Below are positions 27,357 through 34,880 of a stretch of 64,000 nucleotides of DNA, piece after piece. This DNA is from Collinsella sp. An268. GTDB lineage: Bacteria; Actinomycetota; Coriobacteriia; Coriobacteriales; Coriobacteriaceae. Position numbers and translations under genes: made by a program. A model generated the notes under the pieces. That model saw only the letters and a program-made list of their open reading frames with translations. It did not search any database and had not been told where the DNA came from. The stretch's first letter is position 1. Each line of letters opens with the position of its first letter. Location: the NCBI RefSeq assembly GCF_002159765.1, contig NZ_NFJH01000001.1, positions 358,749-422,748 on the forward strand, written 5' to 3'.

Positions 27357-29215
27357 CAGCGCTCACCTCCCTTCTGGTCGAGGACGGGCGTGGCGGGGGT
27401 ATCGGCATGACCGTCATCGTCGAGCCCGAGCTCGGCTGCGGAGAGCTGCGAGCGGGCGATCTCGAGGTAGGCGGGGCAGGTGCGCAAGAGCTCCTCGTGG
27501 GTGCCCTTGCCCACCATCCGGCCGTCGTCGAGCACGACGATCTCGTCGGCGTGCATGATGGTGGCGATGCGCTGGGCGACGATGATGACGGCGGCGTCGC
27601 GGCAGCTGCGCCCGAGCTCGGCGCGCAGCGTGGCGTCCGTCTTGTAATCGAGAGCGGAGAACGAGTCGTCGAACACGAGCACCTTGGGATCGATGGCGAG
27701 GGCGCGCGCGATCTGGAGCCGCTGGTTCTGCCCGCCGGAAACGTTGGAGCCGCCCTGAGCGATGGCGCTCCGGTAGCCGTCGGGCTTCGCCTCGATGAAG
27801 TCGGTCGCCTGGGCGATGCGCGCGGCGCGCTCCATGCGCTCGTCGTCCATCCGGTCGTTGCCGTACTTGATGTTGCTCTCGATCGTGCCGGAGAACAGGA
27901 AGCGTCGCTGCGGCACATAGCCGACCTGCGCGCGCAGCTCGGTGAGCGGGATGTTGCACACGTCCACGCCGTCAAGCGTGACCCTGCCCGACGCGACGTC
28001 GTACAGGCGCGGTATGAGCTGGACGAGCGTCGACTTGCCCGAGCCCGTGGATCCGATGATGCCGAGCGTCTGGCCGGGCGCCACGGAGAAGTCGATATGC
28101 TCGAGCGTGGGCATGTCGGCATCGGGGTACGCGAACGTCACGTCGGAGAAAGCGATCTCGCCGCGCCAGCCGGCGCCGTCCGCGCGCGTCACCGCGTGCT
28201 CGGGCGCGGGCTCGGCGATGGAGGTCGTGGTATCGAGAACCTCGAGCACGCGCTCGGCGGCCACCCCGGCGCGCGGGAGCATGACCGAGATCATGGTGAG
28301 GATCATGAAGCTCATGATCACCTGCATCACGTAGTTGATGTAGGCCATGAGCGTACCGACCTCGATCGTGCCCGCGTCGACGCCGAGTCCACCGAACCAT
28401 ACGATGGCGACCGTGGTCGCGTTCATCACGATCATCATGACGGGCCCGAGAAACGCCATGGCGCGGTTGGTGAAGATATAGGTCCCCGTGAGCTCGCGGT
28501 TCGCCTCGTCGTAGCGGGCGCGCTCATGCTCCTGGCGGCCGAAGGCGCGGATCGGCATGATGCCCGTCAAGATCTCGCGCGCGATGAGGTTGTTGCGGTC
28601 CACCAGCCCCTGCATGCGGCGGAACTTGGGCATGGTGAGCCCCATGAGGATGCCGATGGCGATGGCGATGATGCAAATGGCGACGACGAGGATCCATTCC
28701 ATGCCCGTAGGCGTGGAGAGCACGCGCACGACCGCCCCGACCCCCATGCAGGGGGCGAAGAGCACGATGCGCAGGCACATGACGGTGATCATCTGGATCT
28801 GTTGGATGTCGTTGGTCGCACGGGTGATGAGCGATGCGCTGGAAAACTTCTCCATCTCGGCCGGCGAATAGCTGAGAACGCGCTCGTAGAGCGCATGGCG
28901 AACCTCGCGCCCGATGGCAGCCGAGGTCTTGCTCGCGTTGTAGGCCGCCAAGATGGAGCACGCGACCGAGAGCAGCGTGAGCACGAGCATGTGCGCACCC
29001 TGACCCAGGATATAGTCGGTTTGGATGCGGGCGAGCTCCGAGGCGGTGGCGCCGACGGGCGCCTCGCCCACGATGCCGCCGCGCGCGATGCCGATGTCGA
29101 CGATGTTGCTCATCACGCCGGGCACGGCGAGCTCAAGGTTTGCCTGGATGCAGAGGAGCACAAGGGCGATCACGAAGTTGATCTTGTGATGCCTGAGAAA
29201 GCTGAATATCTTCAC
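27356..29215 (-). CDS. ABC exporter half-transporter with degenerate ATPase site (heterodimer subunit 1)
   Basis: A 619-residue fused membrane/ATPase protein. Six transmembrane helices lie in residues 1-310. The ATPase has Walker A GSTGSGKST and signature VSGGQNQR, but Walker B reads VLVFDDSFSALD, with Asp where the catalytic Glu should be. This is the usual non-hydrolysing site of heterodimeric exporters. The frame is open far upstream, but I use the GTG at 29215, which has GAAGGGAAA 4 nt upstream and puts the first helix (FVIALVLLCIQANLEL) at the normal place. A terminator-like element lies in the leader. Confidence 0.88.
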   Translation of the reverse strand: MKIFSFLRHHKINFVIALVLLCIQANLELAVPGVMSNIVDIGIARGGIVGEAPVGATASELARIQTDYILGQGAHMLVLTLLSVACSILAAYNASKTSAAIGREVRHALYERVLSYSPAEMEKFSSASLITRATNDIQQIQMITVMCLRIVLFAPCMGVGAVVRVLSTPTGMEWILVVAICIIAIAIGILMGLTMPKFRRMQGLVDRNNLIAREILTGIMPIRAFGRQEHERARYDEANRELTGTYIFTNRAMAFLGPVMMIVMNATTVAIVWFGGLGVDAGTIEVGTLMAYINYVMQVIMSFMILTMISVMLPRAGVAAERVLEVLDTTTSIAEPAPEHAVTRADGAGWRGEIAFSDVTFAYPDADMPTLEHIDFSVAPGQTLGIIGSTGSGKSTLVQLIPRLYDVASGRVTLDGVDVCNIPLTELRAQVGYVPQRRFLFSGTIESNIKYGNDRMDDERMERAARIAQATDFIEAKPDGYRSAIAQGGSNVSGGQNQRLQIARALAIDPKVLVFDDSFSALDYKTDATLRAELGRSCRDAAVIIVAQRIATIMHADEIVVLDDGRMVGKGTHEELLRTCPAYLEIARSQLSAAELGLDDDGHADTPATPVLDQKGGER

Positions 29216-29297
29216 GGGCTTTCCCTTCGGCTGGACGCAGGTGGACGGGACATATGCCGCGGGCATGCTGCCGGCGCACGCAAGCGACAATAAAAAC

Positions 29298-29353
29298 GCG
29301 CCCGACGCGCAGGGGCGCCGAGCGTTGGGGTTATTCTCCCCCGGGCGGCGCCC
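29298..29353 (-). promoter_or_regulatory. Candidate transcription attenuator in the ABC exporter leader
   Basis: Two mutually exclusive hairpins can form in the minus-strand leader about 80-140 nt upstream of the exporter start. A terminator stem pairs 313-318 with 298-303 (GCGCCC/GGGCGC; coordinates within the 29-kb range) and is followed by GTTTTTATT. An alternative stem pairs 346-353 with 313-320 (GGGCGCCG/CGGCGCCC) and would occupy the terminator's first arm. This is the geometry of a terminator/antiterminator switch. No known riboswitch or T-box consensus is seen. Elsewhere in 29216-29693 I see no further gene. Confidence 0.55.
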
Positions 29354-29630
29354 TGCTAGGCATCCGCCTGGCTCACACGCGGCTTTCTCCATACATTCCC
29401 AACACCATGAGGTACCGAACATTTTACCGTCGAGCACCTCGGCGCGCGTTCGCCTCCCCTTGAGGGAATCAATATGAGATAGAGCTTGCAAAGCCACCGC
29501 TGACCTGCGATACTGTCTTGCGCGCAAACCAGAAGCCGGCCATCGACGGCCGTAGCGGAACCCTTACCCGCTCCGGCACGCTGCTTCCGCTGATGGTGAT
29601 ATGAAGATTGCACGTAGAGGGCTGGTTTTG

Positions 29631-29639
29631 TGCTATAGT
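29631..29639 (+). promoter_or_regulatory. Extended -10 promoter element of rpmB
   Basis: TGc followed by TATAGT (29634-29639) lies 55 nt upstream of the rpmB start. A TTGCAC at 29608-29613 is 20 nt away, too far for a standard -35, so the extended -10 is the main support. Confidence 0.5.
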
Positions 29640-29693
29640 TCCCATTTGTTTGTTCACGCGGCATCGCCGAATGCTGCCCAAGGAGGGTTCAAC

Positions 29694-29882
29694 ATGTCCA
29701 AAGTTTGCGAGATCTGCGGTAAGCACCCCGTTGCTGGTCGCTCTATCAGCCACTCCCACCGCGTCACCAACCGCACGTTCCGTCCCAACATCCAGCGTGT
29801 CTACGTCGTCGTCAACGGCCATCGCCGTAAGATGAACGTCTGCACCACCTGCCTCAAGTCCGGCAAGGTTGCGCGCTCCTAG
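29694..29882 (+). CDS. rpmB: 50S ribosomal protein L28
   Basis: A 62-residue basic protein beginning MSKVCEICGKHPVAGRSISHSH, with two Cys pairs (CEIC near 5-8 and CTTC near 52-55) typical of zinc-binding L28. The ATG at 29694 is preceded by AAGGAGGG. It is monocistronic, between its own promoter and a strong terminator. Confidence 0.97.
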   Translation: MSKVCEICGKHPVAGRSISHSHRVTNRTFRPNIQRVYVVVNGHRRKMNVCTTCLKSGKVARS

Positions 29883-29923
29883 GGAACCCTCCCTCACGGC
29901 TTTCACGCAATGCTTGAGTTTCG

Positions 29924-29955
29924 GCGCCCCCGCCTTTGGCGAGGGCGCTTTTTTT
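29924..29955 (+). terminator. Rho-independent terminator of rpmB
   Basis: An 11-bp stem GCGCCCcCGCC/GGCGaGGGCGC with a TTT loop is followed by seven T residues, 42 nt after the rpmB stop. Confidence 0.9.
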
Positions 29956-30019
29956 CGACGCTAAAAAGCGGTACGTCAGGCAACTCTTCCCGTTCGACCA
30001 CCGACGGAACTTACCGCGA

Positions 30020-30276
30020 CATACATCGCTGGGCACATCGCCGGACGCACGGCCGTGTACATTGCAAGGCTTTTTGCCGGACCCCTCCGTACGTTTTCTG
30101 GCGCAATGAACCCGGAAATGCGCTGCGGGGGCCAAAACGAGAGAGCGGGTACATTGCGAGGGAAAATGTACGGCTCTCTACCTGCTGTTTTGAAGACCGT
30201 ACATTCAGGGGTTCATTGCCGGGTTCATTGCCACAAGAAATGTCCGGTGATCCGGGCAAAAAGCCTTACAATGCAC
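30020..30276. repeat. Cluster of degenerate 12-nt repeats bounded by a 22-bp inverted repeat
   Basis: About ten copies of a unit close to GTWCATTGCCGG occur in both orientations between rpmB and the next gene. Three are in tandem at 30199-30234, two are in tandem on the minus strand at 30100-30123, and two diverged tandem copies lie at 30020-30043. The outermost arms, 30060-30081 and 30251-30273, are inverted repeats matching at all but two positions and share a GGCTTTTTGCC core. Short frames through the region show only repeat-driven peptides, so it is probably not coding. It might be a miniature mobile-element remnant, a structured RNA or a multi-site protein-binding array. It holds no gene that I can support. 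Confidence 0.7.
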
Positions 30277-30334
30277 CCGACGATAGGTTCGACGTGTAAG
30301 GCGGGCGCCCATCGACCCCGCGATTGGAGACGTC

Positions 30335-31318
30335 ATGCAGCCCCTAACATCCTTCGGCAGGACGCTCGTCATCGCCAACCCCGCGGCACGCGCGGGCACC
30401 GCCCGGCAGGTCGCCGAGCGCCTCGAGCGGTTCCTCACGCTCTACCTGCACGATGCGAGCTCCTTCATCACCCGCTACACCGATCGTCCGGGCCACGCCA
30501 CCGAGCTCGCGGCAGACGCGGCCCAGTTCGACACGGTGCTCGCGCTCGGCGGCGACGGCGTCATCCACGAGGTGGCCTGCGGCCTCATGCGCCTCCACGA
30601 CGACGTGCGCCCCGTGCTCGGCGTCATCCCCGTCGGGTCCGGCAACGATTTCGCCCGCACCCTCGGCATGCACGAGGTAAGCTGCGACGCCGACCTCGTC
30701 CAGCTCCTCGAGACGCAGCCCGCGCACCTCGATATCGGTCGCGTGCGCACGAGCTCCTCCCCCACTGCGGACGCGGCCCTCGACGAGGTGACCTACGCGC
30801 TGGAGACGTTCTCATTCGGCCTTGACGCCGCCATCGCGCTCGATACGACCGAGCTTCGCCGCACCACCGGCCTCACGGGGATGCCGCTCTACACCGTAAG
30901 CGGCCTCAACGTCTTCGGCAGGCGCTACCGCACCTACCCCGCCAGGATTCGCCTCGACGACGGCCCCTGGCTCGATCTCGCAACCCTGCTGTGCGCCGTG
31001 CAGCTGGGCCCCACCTACGGCTCGGGCTACCTCATCACCCCCGATGCCGACCCCACCGACGGGATGCTCGACATCTGCTACGCCACCGGGCCCATCGCGC
31101 GCGTGCAGGCGCTGCCCGTGTTCCTCTCGGCGAGAAACGGCAACCACGTCGGCAACCCCCACGTGCACCTCGCCCGCGCGCGCCGCGCCGAGATCGTCCT
31201 GCCCGAAGACGGCTATCCCGCTCAGGTCGACGGGGAGAAGCTCGCGTTCCGGCGCGCCGTCATCGAGGTCGCGCCCGCCGCGCTGACCGTGCTCAAACCG
31301 CCCACAAAACCCGCGTAG
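30335..31318 (+). CDS. Diacylglycerol kinase catalytic-domain lipid kinase (YegS/DgkB family)
   Basis: A 327-residue protein of the diacylglycerol/sphingosine kinase fold. The nucleotide-binding core is [15 protein letters not shown] (11-25), [14 protein letters not shown] (about 67-80) and [14 protein letters not shown] (about 98-111). The C-terminal beta-sandwich ends in AQVDGEK. These enzymes phosphorylate diacylglycerol or related lipids at the membrane face. The GGDGVI form, with Val instead of Thr, is a mild variant. The ATG at 30335 has GGAG 5 nt upstream, and mscL follows after 12 nt. Confidence 0.9.
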   Translation: MQPLTSFGRTLVIANPAARAGTARQVAERLERFLTLYLHDASSFITRYTDRPGHATELAADAAQFDTVLALGGDGVIHEVACGLMRLHDDVRPVLGVIPVGSGNDFARTLGMHEVSCDADLVQLLETQPAHLDIGRVRTSSSPTADAALDEVTYALETFSFGLDAAIALDTTELRRTTGLTGMPLYTVSGLNVFGRRYRTYPARIRLDDGPWLDLATLLCAVQLGPTYGSGYLITPDADPTDGMLDICYATGPIARVQALPVFLSARNGNHVGNPHVHLARARRAEIVLPEDGYPAQVDGEKLAFRRAVIEVAPAALTVLKPPTKPA

Positions 31319-31330
31319 ATAAGAGCCCCC

Positions 31331-31798
31331 ATGCCCAAGAAGAGCCTCGCACAGGAGTTCATCGAGTTCATCAACCGCGGCAACGTCGTCGACCTCGCCG
31401 TCGGCGTCATCATCGGCGGTGCGTTCACCGGCGTCGTGAACGCCCTCGTGTCGAACATCATCCAGCCGCTCATCGCCGCCGTAGGCGGCAACGCCGAGGT
31501 GAAGGGGCTGTCGGTCATCGTCGGTGGCCAGACCATCGACTTCGGCGGCTTCATCTCCGCCGTCATCAGCTTCCTCATCACCGCGCTCGCCGTGTTCGCC
31601 ATCGTGAAGGGTGTAAATACCCTGAACGACCTCAAGGACCTTGCCGCACGCAAGGCGGGGCTCGCCAAGCAGGCCGCCGAAGGAAACACGCCCGAGCCGC
31701 GCACCTGCCCCTATTGCAGGCAAGAGATCTCAGACGACGCCACCCGCTGCCCGCACTGCACGGCCAAGCTCGCAGGGTACGAGAACCCGCTCGACTAG
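31331..31798 (+). CDS. mscL: Large-conductance mechanosensitive channel with C-terminal zinc ribbon
   Basis: A 155-residue MscL. The N-terminal amphipathic helix and first membrane helix (EFINRGNVVDLAVGVIIGGAF, about 10-40) and second helix (ISAVISFLITALAVFAIVKGVN, about 76-97) are typical. The last 30 residues carry CPYC...CPHC, a small zinc-ribbon extension after the usual cytoplasmic helix. MscL opens under membrane tension and releases solutes during osmotic downshock. It is probably co-transcribed with the preceding lipid kinase gene. Confidence 0.95.
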   Translation: MPKKSLAQEFIEFINRGNVVDLAVGVIIGGAFTGVVNALVSNIIQPLIAAVGGNAEVKGLSVIVGGQTIDFGGFISAVISFLITALAVFAIVKGVNTLNDLKDLAARKAGLAKQAAEGNTPEPRTCPYCRQEISDDATRCPHCTAKLAGYENPLD

Positions 31799-31818
31799 GC
31801 TTGTCCTGCCGCTATGCG

Positions 31819-31860
31819 GCGCCCCCGGACCACCCGACCGAGCGGATGATCCGGGGGCGC
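31819..31860. terminator. Bidirectional hairpin between mscL and metY
   Basis: A perfect 11-bp stem GCGCCCCCGGA/TCCGGGGGCGC around a 20-nt loop lies between two converging genes. There is no clear U-tract on either strand, so it may act as a weak or Rho-assisted terminator. Confidence 0.6.
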
Positions 31861-31908
31861 TTGCGCACGGGAGGCCGCGCGCTTCAGAGATACGCCGTCT
31901 TTCAGCAC

Positions 31909-33189
31909 CTAGACCGTCTCGAGCGCCTGGGCGACGTCGGCGATGAGGTCCTCGGTGTCCTCGAGGCCGCACGAGAGGCGCACCATATCCGGCGCGATGC
32001 CCGCGGCGGCGAGCTCCTCGTCGGTCATCTGGCGGTGCGTGGCGTTTGCCGGATGCAGCACGCAGGTGCGGGCGTCCGCCACATGCGTGGCGATCTGCGC
32101 CACGTGAAGGTTCTTCATGAACTGCTCGGCGGCTGCCCGCCCACCGGTGAAGCCGAAGGAGACCACGCCGCACGAGCCGTTGGGCAGGTACTTCTGCGCG
32201 AGGGCGTACCACGGGTCGTCGGGCAGGCCGGGATACTTGACGAAGCGGACCTTGGGATGGTCGTGGAGGAACTCCGCCATCGCCTGGCCGTTGGCGCAGT
32301 GACGCGGCATGCGGACGTGCAGGCTCTCGAGCCCCATGTTGAGCAAAAAGGCGTTCATCGGGCTCTGGATGCTGCCGAGGTCGCGCATGAGCTGCGACGT
32401 CGCCTTGGTGATGAAGGCGCCCGCCTGGCCGAACTTCTCGGTGTAGACCACGCCGTGATACGTCTCGTCCGGCTGGGTGAGCCCCGGGAACTTCTCGGCG
32501 TGCGCCTCCCAGTCGAAGTTGCCCGAGTCGACGATGGCGCCGCCGACCGCCGCCCCGTGGCCGTCCATGTACTTGGTGGTGGAATGCGTCACGATATCGG
32601 CACCCCACTCGATGGGACGGCACATGATGGGCGTGGGGAACGTGTTGTCGACGATGAGGGGCACGCCGTGCGCATGGGCCGCCGTGGCGAAGCGCTCGAT
32701 ATCGAGCACGTCGAGGGCGGGGTTGGCGATGGTCTCGCCGAAGACCGCCTTCGTGTTGGGGCGGAAGGCGGCCTCGAGCTCGGCCTCCGTGCAATCAGGT
32801 GCCACGAACGTGCAGCCCACGCCCATGCGCTCGAGCGTGTGCGCGAGCAGGTTGAACGTTCCGCCGTAGATAGCGGAGCTCGCGACGATGTGGTCTCCCG
32901 CACCCGCGATGTTGAAGACGGCGAAGAAGTTCGCAGCCTGGCCCGAGCTCGTGAGCATGGCGGCAGCTCCGCCCTCGAGCTCGGCGATCTTGGCGGCGAC
33001 GGCATCGTTTGTGGGGTTCTGCAGCCGCGTGTAGAAATAGCCCGCCTCCTCGAGGTCGAACAGGCGGCCCATGTGCTCGGAGGTGTCGTACTTCCACGTG
33101 GTGGACTGGTAGATGGGCACCTGACGGGGCTCGCCGTCGCCAGGACGGTAGCCTCCCTGCACGCAGGTGGTTCCGATATGCTCTGCCAT
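31909..33189 (-). CDS. metY: O-acetylhomoserine sulfhydrylase (MetY-type PLP enzyme)
   Basis: A 426-residue Cys/Met-metabolism PLP enzyme. The PLP lysine lies in THSTTKYMDGHGAAVGG near residue 207, and YTRLQNPTNDAVAAKIAELEG (about 50-70) and IANPALDVLDIE are family signatures. The long inserts and overall length fit O-acetylhomoserine aminocarboxypropyltransferase, which makes homocysteine from O-acetylhomoserine and sulfide, better than the shorter cystathionine gamma-synthases. The ATG at 33189 has AGAGGAG upstream. No SAM riboswitch is visible in the short upstream gap. Confidence 0.9.
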   Translation of the reverse strand: MAEHIGTTCVQGGYRPGDGEPRQVPIYQSTTWKYDTSEHMGRLFDLEEAGYFYTRLQNPTNDAVAAKIAELEGGAAAMLTSSGQAANFFAVFNIAGAGDHIVASSAIYGGTFNLLAHTLERMGVGCTFVAPDCTEAELEAAFRPNTKAVFGETIANPALDVLDIERFATAAHAHGVPLIVDNTFPTPIMCRPIEWGADIVTHSTTKYMDGHGAAVGGAIVDSGNFDWEAHAEKFPGLTQPDETYHGVVYTEKFGQAGAFITKATSQLMRDLGSIQSPMNAFLLNMGLESLHVRMPRHCANGQAMAEFLHDHPKVRFVKYPGLPDDPWYALAQKYLPNGSCGVVSFGFTGGRAAAEQFMKNLHVAQIATHVADARTCVLHPANATHRQMTDEELAAAGIAPDMVRLSCGLEDTEDLIADVAQALETV

Positions 33190-33335
33190 GGATGCTCCTC
33201 TGCTCGAAGGTACGGTCGGTTGTGCGCAGAACAGCATAGCGCGTCCGGCGCCCGTCTGCGCCCGCGGTGCGAGCGCGCTCCGTTTTGTAACTTCTTGCTA
33301 TGCTAGGGTCGTTTGCGACCACCAAGGGAGGATCT

Positions 33336-33788
33336 ATGACCGACACCGCAACCACGCTCGCCGACCGCGCCGCAACCCTTGCCGATCAGGCCGTCGCGCT
33401 CCGCGCCGAGAAGGGCTACAACTGCGCCCAGGCGGTCGCGTGCGCCCTCGCACCCGAGGTCGGCGCCGACGTGGACGCCGTCTACCGCCTCTCCGAGGGC
33501 TTTGGCAGCGGCATGGGCACCACGACCGAGACGTGCGGGGCCTTGAGCGGCGCCATCATGGTGCTGAGCCAGCTCGAAAGCGCGGGCACCGCGGCGCCCG
33601 GCACCACCAAGGCAGCGACGTACCGGCTCGTGCGCGAGCTCGTCGAGGGTTTTCGCGAGGCCAACACCACGACCGTCTGCCGTGAGCTCAAGGGCATCGG
33701 CACCGGGCAGGGCGCCCTCCGCTCATGTCCCGGCTGCATCGAGGACGCCGTGACGCTCAGCTGCCGCATCATCGACGCCGCCCGCTAG
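33336..33788 (+). CDS. C_GCAxxG_C_C family redox-associated protein
   Basis: A 150-residue small protein with the family's Cys pattern: YNCAQAV near residue 29, TCGALSGAIM near 68, then VC and a final SCPGC near 130. The family is found mainly in anaerobes and is thought to be redox- or metal-related, but its activity is not established. The ATG at 33336 follows AAGGGAGG. It is divergent from metY and has its own terminator, so it is probably a single-gene unit. Confidence 0.85.
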   Translation: MTDTATTLADRAATLADQAVALRAEKGYNCAQAVACALAPEVGADVDAVYRLSEGFGSGMGTTTETCGALSGAIMVLSQLESAGTAAPGTTKAATYRLVRELVEGFREANTTTVCRELKGIGTGQGALRSCPGCIEDAVTLSCRIIDAAR

Positions 33789-33837
33789 ACACCGAGGCCG
33801 GCGCCACCTTTGGGGACGGGTACAAAATCAGTCGCGG

Positions 33838-33871
33838 CGCTGGCGCCGAACAGCACCGCTCGGCGCCAGCG
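33838..33871. terminator. Bidirectional hairpin between converging genes
   Basis: A perfect 12-bp stem CGCTGGCGCCGA/TCGGCGCCAGCG around a 10-nt loop lies between the C_GCAxxG_C_C gene and thiN. Flanking U-tracts are lacking. Confidence 0.6.
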
Positions 33872-33925
33872 ACCGCAACCGCCCGCCGGCCGGCGGCAGG
33901 TCGTCAGCCGCCGAATCATCAGCAC

Positions 33926-34627
33926 CTAGGCGAAAAGCCAGCACGCGAGCACGCCCTCATGGCAGGTGATGCGCGCCCGGTCGGCCTCGATGACGTTGGA
34001 GATGCCGAGGTCGTCGAGGAGCGGCACGCGGCGATGGTCGAGCTCCCAGCGCATGCCCGCCTCAGACACGACGGCGCTCGGCGCGAGCGGGATGAACGAG
34101 AAGCGCCTCCCGGCCGCGTTTACCATGTCCCATGCCTCGCCCGCGTGGAGCACGCGCCCCTCGCAGCCGTCCTCCACGATCTCGACCGCGGGCGCCGCCG
34201 GCGGCCTCTGCCCTGCGGGGCGGTACGCGGCGAGCCTGCCGACAACGCCCAGGAGGTGGTCGGGATGACCGCCCCCCAGACACGTCGCCCTCACGGTCGC
34301 CGCGGGCCAGCGCCTCGCGACCTCGCCGAGCGCGAGCCCGAGGTCAGTGTCGTCCTTGTGCGGGTTGTAGCGCACGACCTCGAGCGAGCCCGCGCGCTCC
34401 GCCGACCGCACGGCCTCGGCGCCCGCGCCCCCTATCGAGTCGCCGTCGCCGCAGAAGAGCGCGCAGGCGACGCCCGCCGCCAGCACGCGCTCGTACCCTC
34501 GGTCGATGGCGACCACGGCATCGGCCCCCGCCGCCGCCCTCCGCACCGTCGACGGCGCCGAGGGCTCGGGAGAGCCACCCACCAGAAGGACCGTCGGCGG
34601 GTCGGTGTGCCCCGCATCTAACGCCAT
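33926..34627 (-). CDS. thiN: Thiamine pyrophosphokinase
   Basis: A 233-residue enzyme that converts thiamine and ATP to thiamine diphosphate. Family motifs are VVAIDRGYERVLAAG, FCGDGDSIG near residue 60, and NPHKDDTDLGLALG near 93, where the acidic residues bind Mg-ATP. The C-terminal half is the thiamine-binding beta domain. I choose the second of two close ATGs (34627) because GAGGGGG is then about 7 nt upstream; the first would overlap it. It converges with the preceding plus-strand gene. Confidence 0.88.
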   Translation of the reverse strand: MALDAGHTDPPTVLLVGGSPEPSAPSTVRRAAAGADAVVAIDRGYERVLAAGVACALFCGDGDSIGGAGAEAVRSAERAGSLEVVRYNPHKDDTDLGLALGEVARRWPAATVRATCLGGGHPDHLLGVVGRLAAYRPAGQRPPAAPAVEIVEDGCEGRVLHAGEAWDMVNAAGRRFSFIPLAPSAVVSEAGMRWELDHRRVPLLDDLGISNVIEADRARITCHEGVLACWLFA

Positions 34628-34839
34628 ATGGACCATCCCCCTCTCGTGCGTCCCCCACTGCTTGCCGTACAGCTTACCAAACGTTCACCAACCCGTTGCT
34701 ACCATCCCCTGACTTGATGGATGGACAAACGGCTCCAAATGGTATGCTGCAAGAGAGTTGTGTGGCTTTTGCCGAGAACCGCTGCATAACGTTCCCGACA
34801 CGCTGCTTGCGCCGGCCGCACGACCGCGTCTGTTAGCCT

Positions 34840-34859
34840 GCGATGCCCCTGTGCATCGC
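34840..34859 (+). promoter_or_regulatory. Hairpin just upstream of the glgB ribosome site
   Basis: A perfect 7-bp stem GCGATGC/GCATCGC around a 6-nt loop ends 4 nt before the GAGGGGAA site of glgB. It may affect translation. The rest of the 34628-34880 gap has only weak promoter-like sequence (TATGCT at 34743-34748). Confidence 0.35.
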
Positions 34860-34880
34860 CCAAGCGAGGGGAAGTGCCCC

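Noticed and set aside
29910..30299. Short proteins in the gap between rpmB and the lipid kinase gene
   Set aside because: All frames there are driven by the 12-nt repeats. None has a ribosome site, and the peptides show no family resemblance.
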